From contig NC_036453.1 of NCBI RefSeq assembly GCF_002775205.1, positions 14,464,594 to 14,528,593 of the forward strand: 64,000 nucleotides of DNA, read 5' to 3'. This document shows, piece after piece, positions 24,813-37,915 of the stretch; within the stretch, counting starts at the first letter, position 1, and each line of letters opens with the position of its first letter. The notes beneath the pieces are model-generated. The model saw only the letters and a list, made by a program, of their open reading frames with translations. It was not told where the DNA came from and did no database searches. The DNA comes from Xiphophorus maculatus (taxonomy: Eukaryota > Chordata > Actinopteri > Cyprinodontiformes > Poeciliidae). Made by a program: the position numbers and the translations under genes.

Positions 24813-27564
24813 CCTGTCAACCAAAGAGTGTTTTTGCTGCATGTTTGGATGAGAACCGAACAGTGAGACTCTGTGACGGAGGTTTGGGGGTCACTGAGGG
24901 AGGGGCGACACACACTGCGTCCGTTTGTGTCAGTTTGGACGGATGATGACGATGTTTGTAGCCTCAAATTGAGAACGATGATGATTTTACTTTTGTCTCC
25001 AAAAGAATTCAGATCATTCTACAGTTGGAGGATTTAACAGGGTTAATGTTATCCACCTGCCGAACTATTTAAAACATGGAATCTTTATTAAAATCACACT
25101 TTAGTTTTTGAGGAATATGAGCTGATAATTATTTTTTTCCCCCTAGTTTTTCTCGGTTTTTGTAAATAGAAAATATTGTTGGGTATGTTTGAGATAAAAA
25201 ATGAAGCCACAGATTTTAATGTCTACATCACTGGGGATGGCTGCAGCGTGTGTACAGTGAAGAAAACTGAAGACAGACTGACTCTGTTTCACTGTAAGAC
25301 ACACACTGTGGAGACGTCGCAGTCACACAGAGGACTCCTTTATTCTCATCAGATGTTACCGTCACTCTTTCTCCTTAAGTGGAGACGCTAAAATCATTTT
25401 TAAAAATCTGCTTGTAAACCTAGTATTTCTAGAAAGGGTTAACATAAATAATCACTGACGTTTAATAATGATTAACACAAAAGAAATCAACCAGCGCAGG
25501 AATCCCTGAAAACCCCAGGAAACTCAAATGAGATGGCAGAAGTAACCTTGAAGTGAATGCGAGGCAGGTGGAGGTGATCAGGAGGAATCTAGTTACCTGG
25601 AAAACACCAGCAGTGGCGCTTTAGTTAGAAACAAGAGGCAATGAGGACATCTAGAGGTTGCAGCACGTCACTGCAAGAACCAATGTTATCCAACCAGACC
25701 GTTAATTTCCAAAACCACACAAACAAAAAAATCCAGTGAAAGCACATCTGAGGTCAGTGCAGCTCTCCTGGACCACGCACAGGGACCCTGTCTCTTAGCA
25801 CTGCGGGAAAGTTTAAAAAAAATAAGTCTTTACTCCTCAAACTGGGAAAATACTAAAACTGTTTGAATCTGCTGCTACCAGTTTCTACACATAATTAATG
25901 AAGGAAAACATAATTGTTTGATTTATTTATTATATCCCACATACCACCATCAAATGATCATAACAGAAAAATGTTCCATTTAAAACATATTTTACATTTA
26001 AAATGTTACATAAGACATTAAAGTCACATAATCATTGAAGTTACACTGTTGCACTAAAAATAGACAACAGCTCAGATATATTCATTATAAACCCTTCATA
26101 AAACATTAAAAGTACAGTGTAACCTCATTCCCTAAATTAAAGCAGAAATTAATGTAAACCCTAAAGCCATAAAATAGTAATAATTAGTAACAGTAATATT
26201 TTTGTCTTATACTTCACTCAACCCAGAGCAGAAATTAGAAGAAACTTAGAATCCAGAGAAAGTCTTATTAGTTTATCCAGATAAACTACTTTAGATCAGC
26301 ATTTAGCATTAGACTTTTAATATTGGAGCAAGACCTAAAGAAACTCCTGTTAGTTTGCTAAACTTGAACAAACTTAGAAAATACCATCCAGTTTTATCAG
26401 AACAAGAATCCAGAGAAGCCCCTACTAGTTTATAAATTATGGACTACTTATTCTTCTTACACGTGAGGAACCAATATGTAGTTTTATACTTTTACTTTTC
26501 TATTAGTTTATCCAGAGAAACTCCTATTAGTTCATAAATGGCCATTTTTTGTTTTTCTTTTCCTTTTCTTTTGTTTGTATTTCCTCTAATTTATGTAAAA
26601 CATAATTTATGTAAAACTTTGAATTGCCTTGTTGCTGAAAATGTGCTATATAAGTAAAATTACTTTACCTAATGATCAGTAAAAGATTAAAATATTTTAG
26701 ATAATTAAAGATTCCTTCTTTTATATAAAGATTAAAATGCTAACAGAAATAGCTTTTATAAGTGGACAGAAGAGCAGCAGCACAGTTCAGGATCAGATTT
26801 AAATTAAAAGACAAGTTTAGACAACTGTGATTGATCTGTAAAATATAGAAATTTATTGACTGCAAGGACTGAGGAACATTTTCAGAAATTATTGTTTGTG
26901 AGTCTCTGGGCCGTCTTTAAATGAAGATTAAACCCGAACAGCACCAAGAAAGACACTGATCCGAGACAAAGATTAAAACGTCATACCTATCAAACGTCCA
27001 TAAGTTTGTTTCTTCTACAGGAACCATGCTCGGTTCTGGTTTGTCTGAATTCACCAGGGTAGAACTTTGCTCCAGAAAACGGTTCTGGTAGGGAGGCAGC
27101 ACTTTCTCATTAACCAGGCATATGTTAAAAATACCTATGATTAGTTGAACATGGTGCCCTAAATATGTTGTCATTTTTCTATTAACTAAAAATTGGCTAT
27201 TTGCAGTGGCGGTTTCTGATGTAGAAAACCTGGGAAACCACCCAGGGCAGCATCTTGTGTGGGGCAGTATGAGCGTCACCCTAGTCCTCAAATAGTGAAC
27301 AGATTGCTTTAAAGTTATGATCTGCTGCACTTAAATTATTATTCAATTTACATGTATATTTATATATGAACATAAACATTAAAAATAATATATTGGTGTC
27401 TGATCTGCAGTGATTTCAGTCACTGCAGCTCTTTAGCCCTGAAGCTGAGATAGAGGCTGAGCCTGGACTGAGAGTTGGGTTTGTAGGAAAAACATTATTC
27501 TTTAACGATTAGTGAGGTTAGGTGTTCCATAATGAAGGTGATGATATATAAAACATTCTAGCAT
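24813..27564. other. Intergenic between the TIM-like gene and GTPase paralog A
   Basis: No gene is supported. 26570-26665 is a retroposon 3' tail (TTTGAATTGCCTTGTTGCTG, then GTGCTATATAAGTAAA). 27204-27300 starts GCAGTGGCGGTTTCTGATG, which resembles a hAT end. 25920-26540 is AT-rich with several GAAACTCCTATTAGTTTA-like phrases, perhaps an old repeat. Confidence 0.45.
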
Positions 27565-30500
27565 TCAATCACCCCCTAAAATCACCTTCACCTCTTTCAG
27601 GAGATTTGAGACCTGTTGAGGATCTCTGTCCTCCAGTCTGTTGTTGAAGACAAGGTATCTATTGCCTACGTTCTCAGTCAGGAATTGCTGAACCTCTTGC
27701 ATCATTTCCTGGATGTCTGGTTCTGTCTGGTTCTGGTGGGTGAAAAGAATCATGGTGCGTCTTAAGGCCTTGTTCTGAAATATTGGTTCAAAGTCCTCTA
27801 CAGTCTTTCTGATCAGATTTGCACTGATGTTCTTCAGCCCGATGACCAGTAGGTAGACATGAAGAGCTGGGCCGGAGAGTCTGATGTCGTCTAGAGTTTT
27901 CTTTATCTCTTCTTTTGAGGTGAATTCTGAGAACTCTGGAGTATTGATGATTTTAACCACCAAGTTGTCCACTTTCATCTCAACTGAATCGAATCCTGTG
28001 AGAAGAGTAACAGGATATTATTGGTAAACATGATCACACTTTCACAATGGGAACTGAGCTCAGAAAAGGTTCTGGGTGGGAGAATATAAAATAAGACTAA
28101 ACAAACGTGTGCAGTCACGGAGAAGGGCTGCTCTGTGAGGCGGAAGCTCACCTGGGGACTGTAGCTCCAAGGAGGAACTTTGTGGAACAGGTGAAGCTTG
28201 GTGTTAGCAAGTGTTTAGGCACCCCAGAAAGGTTGCCACGGGAGATTGAAGAATTTCTCAAACATGCACAAAGGAATCAAGACAACACTCCTGTGCTCTA
28301 GCCGATCCTTTGTAACATTTTCACCAAAAAAGTCCTGGGCTGTATATTGTTAAAGCTAAATATCTCTTCATTGAGTCTGACTTTAAATGTTCCCACTAAG
28401 GATATTCCAGTCAGTCTTCTTCCCCTGAATACTTTGGTTTTGTGTATTGGCTGATATATAGTCCTGATCCAATAGTTCAAAAATACATTTAAAAAACGGA
28501 AGAAGTCGCTAGATGGCGGCACTGCCTAATTTGGATATTTGGTTATGTGATCCGGTCTGTATAGAAATTGATATCAACACCGGATAAATAAACATGCATA
28601 TATATCCAATCCCTGATCAGGATGTAATACCTGATTCCAATCGAGTCTGACACCAAGTGATCAGACCCGATTTCTGATCACATAATCAGATGGGACATGC
28701 CTAGCCTTCACTTCTAGTTGCATGGAGTGTTTTTGAAAGAGTTACTTTCTCAATTGATAACAATGCTTGATCAAAGCCAAAAGAAGGAGGCCACGGAAAA
28801 AACAACATCTAATGTCTTATTTAATGGTGAACACAAACTCCTTCCACGTACAAGCCAGCCTTTTATTTTCCCAAGAAAATGCAGCATCAATTTATTTACT
28901 CCAGCTGATAATGAAAAAGCAGTACCATATGTTCAGAAAATACATTTATTCAAATAACACTCTAATGGTGGGAACGAGGTAAGCAAATGTTTTTTTTTTT
29001 TGTTTTCTTCTCACTTTAATCGTACTTAGGGGCCATTACAAAATTAAATAAAAACTAAATTAAACTTGGCCTCTTCCAGCAAACGTGTGCACTTCTATAA
29101 AAAACACAAAACTCCACTGCAGTTTTAAGTGCATTGGGCGATTTGGTGCTAATAAAATAAATACACAATGGAGAAATAAAACTATAGGGGAAAAGAAAAA
29201 CAGAAAAATATATTTTTTCTTGATTTCAGGAAGGTTTTGTGCTTTGTAGTTAGTTACTGCCAACTGAAAAGGTTTGATTGGTTGCCACACATTTTTACAG
29301 CAGGTAAAACGTTCATGCATATTCATTTTTACATGACTTCTGCGTGAAACGTTGCACTGCACTGGTTTTTTTGTGCGCACACACGGTTTACACGAGTCGC
29401 CAGAAGAGGTATTGACAGGGAGGCACAAGAGAGGGAGTCGATCTAAAGCTTGGCAGGAGGTCTTTGTACCCAGCCTCAAATTCTTCGTTAGAAACATGCA
29501 AAAGTTCAATTAAACTTTCTGAAACACTGAAATCTACCAGGTGATGGTTGTTAATTTCAGGTTTCAGACAAGTTGATCTGGGGATGCATGCTGCAGCTCG
29601 TGGTTATTTGTCGTTTTTCCAGCTTTTCATTTTTTACTTGTTTTGTTGGTTCAATGTTTCTTGCTAAGAACCTTATTAGTCTGATTTGTTTCCTTCTTGC
29701 AGAGAACAGGTGCTGAACCTCTGGGTTTTACATCATTTCATCAAATATTCAGATCCAGTATGACAAAATTTTCTCAGAAATTTATGACAAACCTTATAGG
29801 AAAGGTTTGCCTGCCTCATTCTAGTTTTACTGTTTCTCTTGATAAATCATTTTGTTGGGGATTTTTAAAGACATGAGTTTAATTTCAGCTCACTTACCTG
29901 AAAAATTAAAGGCTTCACTCCCACATAAGGCGTTTCCAGTGGAGGTGGTTTCCTCTCCACAGCTCCCAGTAAGAACCAGTTTGAGTTCTGTAACTGCAAC
30001 ACAGTGTGTTAGATTGTGGTTTCACCTTTAATACAGTCTGTGTTAAAATACTTTATATTGTGTTTGAGAATGTGAAAACTCACTGTCCTCTTTATTAAGT
30101 ACACCTTAAAAGTAGGGATGAAAAATTATGTTGTTTCTATTTTGGAAAGTCCTCCTTTTTATTTTTCAGAATTCTACTTTTTCTATTTCAACATTTGTTA
30201 ACACATAAAAATTAACAATGACCTTTATTTGACCAGATAATAACCTCATTGAGATCTACAATTTATTTTTCAAAACAGACTTAATCGTTTAAAAGTATCA
30301 GTATTTACATTCGTGCACTGGCATACATTTGTTTAGTTTTAGAACCAGAAAGTAATAAAATCATTTAATAAAACACGGTTGACTATTAACAGCAGCTGCT
30401 ATTAATAGTACTGTCGTCTTTGCTGAGTTTTACGAAGTGTGTAATCATTGTGTGAATTAAGATAATTTAACAAATCAACAGCTAAAGAGGTTCACAGGTT

Positions 30501-33500
30501 GTAATTTTGTTTAGAGAACTGTGTAAAACTAAGAATTTTATATTTTTCACATTTTATGAAAGAAAATCTTCCTATTAAAAACGTTTTTTAGTTTATCTCA
30601 ACACCAAAATGTGTCTCAAGAGAAAACCTGTAAACAGTACAATGTAGCCAGGCGTTCGCCTTCCTATGCTAATCTCCCTTCAGTTCTCAGTCTGCGCTTT
30701 CTCCCATTGAAATGGATTCCTCAGGCCAATCAGCGAACAGGAGATGTTTTAAAGGATGATCTTCTGTGCTGGTTGAGAATCGGGTTTTAGCGATGGCAGC
30801 GGAGGAAATGAAAGAACCCTTTTAGTCCGTGTTGGTCACGCTTCCAGATACTGAATGAACACATCTCTCTTCACAGTGGAGGATGCTTGTTTACAATTCT
30901 AATATATCATTTCTAATTCACTTCCTGAAGTTAATAATCTTTTCATTTTATGAAGTGGTCTTTACTGCCTGCAAGTGAAACTCGTAATTATTGATACTGT
31001 CTTCAAACAAATAAGATTCTTAGAGGCCTGACCGTTCTCATTCTGATGGTCAGTTTCAATTTTACCAGGTCATCTTCATCACGACTAAATAAATGCTTTG
31101 AATTGCTGAAGAAAACTAATGAAATGCTTCTGAGTTTTGCATGTTTTGTTAAAAACTAAAAGATGGCTAGAGACGAGAGGAACTGTTAGATCGATGCTGT
31201 GTTGCATGAAGTCAGTGATGCAGAGTTCATACGTGTCTTACCTGGGTAATGCATCTGCAGCGGACGCTCCACCTCCAGAGGACCCACCCAATCTGGCCAC
31301 AACTCCTCCACCAATTCATTAGCTTCACGAGGGTTTTGAAATTCCTTACGATATGTCACATCATCTTTCTCACAGTACGTGAGGAAATCTTCTGGTTTAT
31401 CAAAATCAAGCTCCAGCACCTGATGAAAAGGAAGCAGCCCAACAAGATGCTTCTTACAGAACATGAGGAAAAGCTGAATAGTTTATTTTTCAACAAAACC
31501 ACAGATAACTGAATACCTCAAGTCTTTTGTATTTAGGTCATGTTGCTTGTTGGACTGTAACTTAACCAACAGTCCACCAGCTCCTGGTTCAGCCTATGGT
31601 TGTCTCCCACCCTGACTACAGCCTAACTGGTCTCCCTGCTGGTGCTGTAAAACCTCCAGAGACAGTCCATAACGTGGCATGTCTGGTTTTAAATCAGTCT
31701 GAAAGCCTTTCTGCACCGTAGAGCCTGGCAGTGGCCGGCCCAGTCGTACTGCGGCCTTGGTTCTGTTCGCATTGAGCACAGGACAGTTTTTCATTCCTCG
31801 TCTCATCCAACTCCTTTTGTACATGAATGTCAGCTAGGAAAGAATGACGTCAGCTGTACTTTTGACTAGGCGTGCTCCAGTCAGGCTTTTTGCTGCCAAT
31901 ACTGATCCCGATCACCAATCACATGGATTGGCTGTTAATTTTTTTGATTTCAGTATAAAAATTAATGTCTATGTCATCTGCCAAAAATAAGTATAAAATC
32001 ACCTTAATTTATACAAAAACATACAAAAAAAGTCTTGCAGGCCCAATTCAGCAACTATTCAGTCAAACGGAACGCCTGAAACGCCTGATATCAGTAATAT
32101 TTAATAGATTGAAAACAATAAGGTTAACAGCCTAAATTATACAGAAACTCTACTAAACCTCACAGCACTGCCTTAAAGCATTAAATAAACAGCTTTATTT
32201 TAATGCAGGCTGCATTTATTTTAATGCAGGCTGCATTAAAATAAACAATCCTGTTAGTAAATAAAAAGAGCATGGCTGGCTGTGTTGGCTGTGTGATTAT
32301 GCAGAACACAGGGAGGAGGAAGAGGAGCTCAATGTTTTTTTCACAGATTGTCTGCCTCATGTTGGGACATGGTAAAGGTTTTAATACATATGTAAAAATG
32401 TTTTCTTTTTTTTTAAACTTACATATCACTACGTGTTGAATACACTGTGTATGTTAAAGCAGATCAACAGCAAGCCAAACTCACTTTTCATGAGCCAGGA
32501 AACCGAGCATCTCGCTCCTTTATTACTGTCTTCTTGACAGCTTACAATTCTGTACAATTATTTGGAAAAGCTCAATGAAAGTGTTGAGTGAAAAGCCTTT
32601 GCTTTCGGAGGTGGAAGTAAAGATTTAAGACACAGGAGGTGAAGTTGGCACATAGATAAGCAAACGTTTTCTGTAAAAACGTCTTGACTGCAACTGCTTC
32701 TGCTACCCATAATGCATTGTGACCCCAGAATTCACCAAATAAAATACAGATGAACCAATACTAACTGTGTAGAAGTTTTTTAACTAAATGACCATCTTTT
32801 TAAGCATGAATTATTACATAAATATTTACATTTTTATCACTAAATTATTAAGAACTATTCCTAACTTTTAGCCTTGGGCAGAACAAGTTACACTGATTGA
32901 TTCTGTCAGCTAAAGTGGTTTTTTCCCCATTTGCTTTTCAGTTGTCATGTGTGACAACCAACCCTGAACGGCAGGGATGCCCAACCTTTTAGAGACCAGC
33001 AGCTGAACTGATTCTAGTCTGTCAGCAGGTTGGTCAGTGAGGGTACCTGTTTATTCTCCACATGCAGGGCCAAAGCAACGTGGTCCCAAACGTAAAACGT
33101 GTGACACCGCACACGTCTGGCTTCCATCTGATCTTCATCAAATTCATACCTGTGAAAATATCAGGAAAGAAAATCATGGACAAAAACTAAAGTACAGTTT
33201 GTCGATTTGTCATTTGGCGTCAAGTTGTCACTTCCTGCTTCCATCTGTTAGTCATATCCTTAACCAATACACACTTTGTGTTTCCTATGGTAGCTAAACA
33301 GTAATTAAACTGGCTACATCAGTGGGTGCCACTGGTTTTGTATAGCAAAAAGGTTTGAATCCCAATCTTAGTGGAATATGCATGTTCTGCTGACTGGGTT
33401 CTCTCTGGACGCTCTAAAGGAAATAGTTCAATCCTATTTAAGGTGAAACACTGAGACAATCAAGAATGAATCAAAATTCATTATTATTATTTTATTCAAT

Positions 33501-35116
33501 GATTAAAGAGGAATAAAAAGACCATTTGTGACTCTCGCTAACCGAGAGTGAAGAGATTACATTTCTTTTAATATTCACAAAGAGGGGAGGGAAGTTCATA
33601 TCAGTTTATTTCATCACTCTGGAATTTGCAGGCGGCGACCTTGGACAGTTCAAACAGAAAAACAATCTCCCAATAGCACCCCTGTACATGTGCTTCCAGC
33701 ATGAAAGATGCTATATAAATAAAATTGATTGATTGATTGATTGAAATAAAACAAAGTTTTGTCATAACTCCAACTTTTTCTTACCACAAAACGCAGCACT
33801 GAAAGCAGCTGACATTATTATATTTGATCACATTCTATATTTGTTTAAAAAAAAAACCTTTAGTGACTTTTTTTATCATATTGATGTATATTCTCCTTTA
33901 GTGTTTACTCTCCACATTTTCTTCCCCCTGTCCTGGGGATGGATTCAACTGATATTAAACGCTATAATGATAATTTATTTACATCTTCTACGTGTCAGGA
34001 GTTTACAAAAAGACACAAATGACTCTAAATAAACATATTTTAATTAAATAAATTAAAAAATTGTTTGCACAAGCACTGAGTATTTTTAGATGTGACATGT
34101 TCATTCTTTTTTTGTACAATAACAAAACAGCAAGAACTCCTTTTGGCTTTTTATTTGTGAGGCATTTTCTAAATTGTTGAGGTAAAAAGAAAATGGCTGA
34201 TTTTAAATGTAAAACTTCAAGGCAGAAGGTTTCTTTGTTCTTACCAGTGAGTCTCACACATGGCCTCTGACCTCCAGATGAAACGTCCATCTCTGTAGAC
34301 ACAAATGGCGTTTGGATCGTCTTCCAGTAGAGGGTGTTTTGAAAACTTCTTATTTAAGTTTGGACTGTGAACCAGAATAGCATAAACCACTTCCTGTTTA
34401 TGCAAATCAGTCCGTAAAACCCGCATGACCGGATCAGCTCCAGAACAAATCTGTGGAAAGGAATACCAATTTTTAATAGAACTCACCATTTATATAAATT
34501 AACTTAATTTTTTATTTATGCCAACACCTAAAAGTTATAAACCAAGATAGACAAGAACAGGTGCAAAGATCAGGGACAGGAAATGAGATGGAGGCTGTGC
34601 AGAAATGCCCCAGAGATGGTCCAACTCAAAACAGCAGAGAGCGGCTGGAATAGTGTGGAGGAAATTGACTGGGTCTCATAGTTAAAGTGAGGTGTGTGAC
34701 CAGAGGAGAGGTGTTACCTGGTCTCTGTAGGCCGTCAGCACCTTCTGCAGGGGGAAGGTGAAGCGGAAGGAGCCCAGCCTGGACGTCTCCTTGAAGGCTG
34801 GAGACGTGGCAAACTTCCACAGGAAGCTCTGCTGCTCAGGAGCCACCCGCCCCCAGAGCCTCGTCTCTGCGTTATTTATCTCATCTGGTCCCACAGCCAG
34901 ACTCCACCATATCAGGGATTTTCCATGTGAGTTCTTGAAGCCCCCATCGCTCCAGATCCCACGTAGCGCTGATCCTGAAGTTTCATGTTTCAGACGACTC
35001 ACGTACAACTCTGGTTTAGGATATTCTGGGATGTTCTCTTTATGCAGGTAGGTTTTTGGAACTCTACGTTGCATTTTTAGGTCTTCCAACTTCAAATGCT
35101 GATTAGGGAAATCCAT
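27565..35116 (-). CDS. Paralog A: AIG1/GIMAP-like protein with an unassigned N-terminal region; pseudo-GTPase
   Basis: Six exons (minus): 35116-34718, 34450-34245, 33149-33047, 31419-31242, 29993-29898, 27995-27565. Phases 0, 2, 0, 1, 1 are the same as in paralogs B and C; 470 aa. Residues 1-295 (exons 1-4) form the N-terminal region shared by the three genes: ENIPEYPKPELYVSRL, then WWSLAVGPDE, FATSPAFKETSRLG, ICSGADPVMRV, YVWDHVALAL and LWPDWVGPLE. I know no domain that fits it. Residues about 297-470 align with the AIG1 GTP-binding domain of immune GTPases. The nucleotide site is degenerate: the P-loop reads GSCGEETTSTGN (positions 305-316), where B and C have GxAGVGKSSSGN, so the lysine is Thr311; the G3 motif is INTP rather than IDTP (Asn345). 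All other exons are open and correctly spliced, so this looks like a maintained protein that has lost nucleotide hydrolysis, not a plain pseudogene. The MDFPNQ start is shorter than in B and C. Confidence 0.72.
32195..32241. repeat. 21-bp tandem duplication with a palindrome
   Basis: A 21-base unit is repeated head to tail (32195-32215 and 32216-32236), and its second copy runs into a palindrome: TTTTAATGCAG (32219-32229), a central G, CTGCATTAAAA (32231-32241). It lies in an intron of paralog A. Function unknown. Confidence 0.85.
33655..33745 (+). mobile_element. LINE 3' tail with TTGA repeats
   Basis: GAAAGATGCTATATAAATAA followed by AATTGATTGATTGATTGA is the standard 3' end of a fish non-LTR retroposon. 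Only the tail is recognisable. It lies in intron 2 of paralog A. Confidence 0.6.
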
Positions 35117-37600
35117 TTTTTCTATGGTGCAGCGTGAGATGAATAGAATGAAAACCCAGAATCAAGAATGTCAGGATCTACTTTTTCAGGCCAGTTTCAC
35201 CAGTTCAGACAGAACCCACTGAGTCAATCAGCTCTGGCCTGCAGAAAAAACAAAATATAATAATCATATATTTCAATACATGATTATTAAAGAATAAGTG
35301 TAAGGAATAGCTGAATATAACCACACAGCTCTTAGAGCAGCACCATATTAGAGCTGGTGAGAAACATTGAGATTTTTTTCCTTTCACTGCTCAGTTCTCA
35401 CTCTTTCTGTGAGCTCAGTACATGTAAGTTTAATAAACTGCGCTTGTTAAAGCCTGATTACCTTCTGCCCCTTAGTTTCTTTCTTTGCTCACCAGGTGAG
35501 CTTCCTCTTTTTCTATTTAGATTTAAATAAGTAGATTAACATGTTCATATCTTGCATTCTTGCTTAGTTTTCTCTGTGCCATACATCTATTACAGGCTTA
35601 TTACAAACGTGCAGTAGAAGCCCAAACCAAATACTTTGGTATTTGGTTTGGACCCTTTCTGGTCAGGCTCTGCCTGCTGATCTTAGCTCTAGGAAATGTC
35701 CGCTAAAATCATAAAGCTCCTGTCTGTGATTATACAGAATCTGGCGAGTTAAATGTACGAGGAAATACATTTTGACTAACATGTATTTCCTGTTCCTTAA
35801 GAGTAATGAAAACAATAGAAATGTCTAATTCATAGGAAAGCTTTTTCATATTTCAAAATTGAAGTATGAAGTGTATAATATCTGAGCTTGTTCTCCTTAA
35901 ACAAGGAAACAAGATCAGGAACTTCAACAGGAGCTGCCGACCTCATAACCAAGATTCTGGGGAACGAATCTCCTGAACCCAGAATTTTTGTTCTCATACC
36001 TCAGTTGCAGACTGTTGCTTTTCCCTCCACTGTAATGATGACTGCCAAATACACCCAAGGACCAAATGGAAAACAAATGTTTAAAATAAGTCCCAAATCT
36101 TTGATAACAAGGTCTGAGTCACAGCAGGATTACTTATGTGTTCCCAGCTCAGAGAAAACTGAGGAAAGATGCAGCTGATGGCCAATCCAGTTCAGACAAA
36201 CCTCCCTACCAAACGCTGAGCCCCTCCTCCACCTTTTCAGTTTCACTTCTGAGGAAAACAAAACTCATATGTCAGGGTTGGGAGAGGGTTGGACAATGAG
36301 GACAGTTGTCTTGGTCACATGGTGGAGGAGGCTGGGCCCTTCAACCATCACCTTGTGACTTATTTGTGAAGAAAAATGTAAGTAATTATTTTATTACCCA
36401 GCTTCAGTCTCCAATCAGCATTTCCTACAGGTCCTACCAGATGCCTATGTGTCTGGATGCAGGGTTTGTGTCTGGAGGTGAGACATCCTGAATGAATCAG
36501 GATACGGCTGTTGGACCTCAGCTCTTAAAGGACAGCCCTGGTATTTGGAGTTGAAATCTAAACATCCCACAAAAGCAGAAGTTGTAAAGTATGGCTTGGA
36601 GCACAGAAGAAGATCAAATTAAAGGGATATTAGTTCTCTTTAAAAACTTGCTCTATAGTCGTAAGGAGACATTTAATATTCAAGCATTAATACAAATTAA
36701 ATCTCAAACACAGCGGATCTGATGCACCATAATAAATAGCGTTATTAATTTAAACTCTCAGGGGAGTCTGTTTATTTCTGAATTTTCTCACTTTTCTCAT
36801 GTCTTTTCCTGCAGTTGAAAAATCTCTGCCATTCTGCTGTGCGCACAATGTTGATTTATTTCCCCCTGAGCAGCACCAGAACCTGCAGCACAAACTCTGA
36901 CTCAGGTTAACAGGATACAACTGTTATGTGCAGCAGCAGCAGCTTGTTCAGCTTCACTTCCATGTCTGAGCCACAATCTGGAGCTTGGATGCAGCACAGG
37001 GTGAAATCATGCAGCCAATAGAAACTCACAGAGCTGTTAAGGAAAGCTGTTGTCATGGAAACAAATTTAAATCCTAGATGATTCAGCTCTCATCTGTCAG
37101 GTAAAGTCTCTCCTCCTAGAACGACTCAACTACTGCAGACTGGTAGCAGTAGCTTAACAGAACATTACCACCTGTACATTATGCACTTTACACTGCTTGT
37201 GTCGGTGCTGCCTTCAAAAATTGTGGGAAATTTTAGTATTGTCACAGAATCACATTTGTTGAACACAAATTTTAGAAAAAGAAAAAAAAAGACGCAGGAC
37301 CCGTCAAAGAGCCGCGTGTGACTCTCACATGATTCCTGCAGCACGAAGCTGCTCTCGCTAAAAACAAAAGTTCACTTGGATGTTTTTTCAGCACTTGGAA
37401 ATCTCTGTTGTTACTCTGTGTGATACATTTCTGCTGCAGTCCCTGAGAATGAATTATGTGCTGAAAGGCCAGGAGCTTATCATGTGTTGAGGCAGAGATC
37501 ATGTCAGTGAAGGTGCTTTTCCATCCCTGTATGACAGTTTTATGAAAACACAGATGATTCGAGCCATTTCATCTCTAAAACATTCCCTACTACGTTCTGG
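35117..37600. other. Intergenic between paralogs A and B
   Basis: No gene is supported. The plus-strand frame at 35888-36178 (96 codons) has no motif that I recognise. 36236-36250 contains AGTTTCACTTCT, one step from an interferon-stimulated response element. No other named repeat is seen. Confidence 0.45.
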
Positions 37601-37915
37601 AGCTTCAAACATTGAAATCGTGGTTCTGCCCCGTTTACAGTTTTTGTGGTGCATAGATGCTGAAAGCTGCTTCTCCTCGTTTGGTTCTGGTTCTGGGGAT
37701 GCAGAGCAGACCAGATCCGGAAGACCTGAGAGGTCTGGAAGGTTGATACAACAACAGCAGATCTTTAATGTATTGTGATGCTAAGCCGTTCATTGATTTG
37801 TAAACTAACAACAGTATTTTAAAGTCTATTCTTTGAGCTACAGGGAGCCAGTGGAGGGACTTTAAAACTGGTGTTACGCGCTCTATCTTCCTGGTTTCAG
37901 TGAGAACGCGACCAG
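37600..37915 (+). mobile_element. LINE fragment fused to the 3' end of paralog B
   Basis: TTTTAAAGTCTATTCTTTGA, CTACAGGGAGCCAGTGGAGG and CTCTATCTTCCTGGTTTCAG, ending at GAACGCGACCAGCATC, match a widespread fish LINE reverse-transcriptase region (anti-sense or 3' part) that I know from many fish loci. Its right edge runs into the coding end of paralog B near 37915. Confidence 0.6.

Noticed and set aside
28550-28700. Possible DNA-transposon end with GATCAGACCCGATTTCTGATC
   Set aside because: It resembles ends of fish elements, but I found no second end or target duplication.
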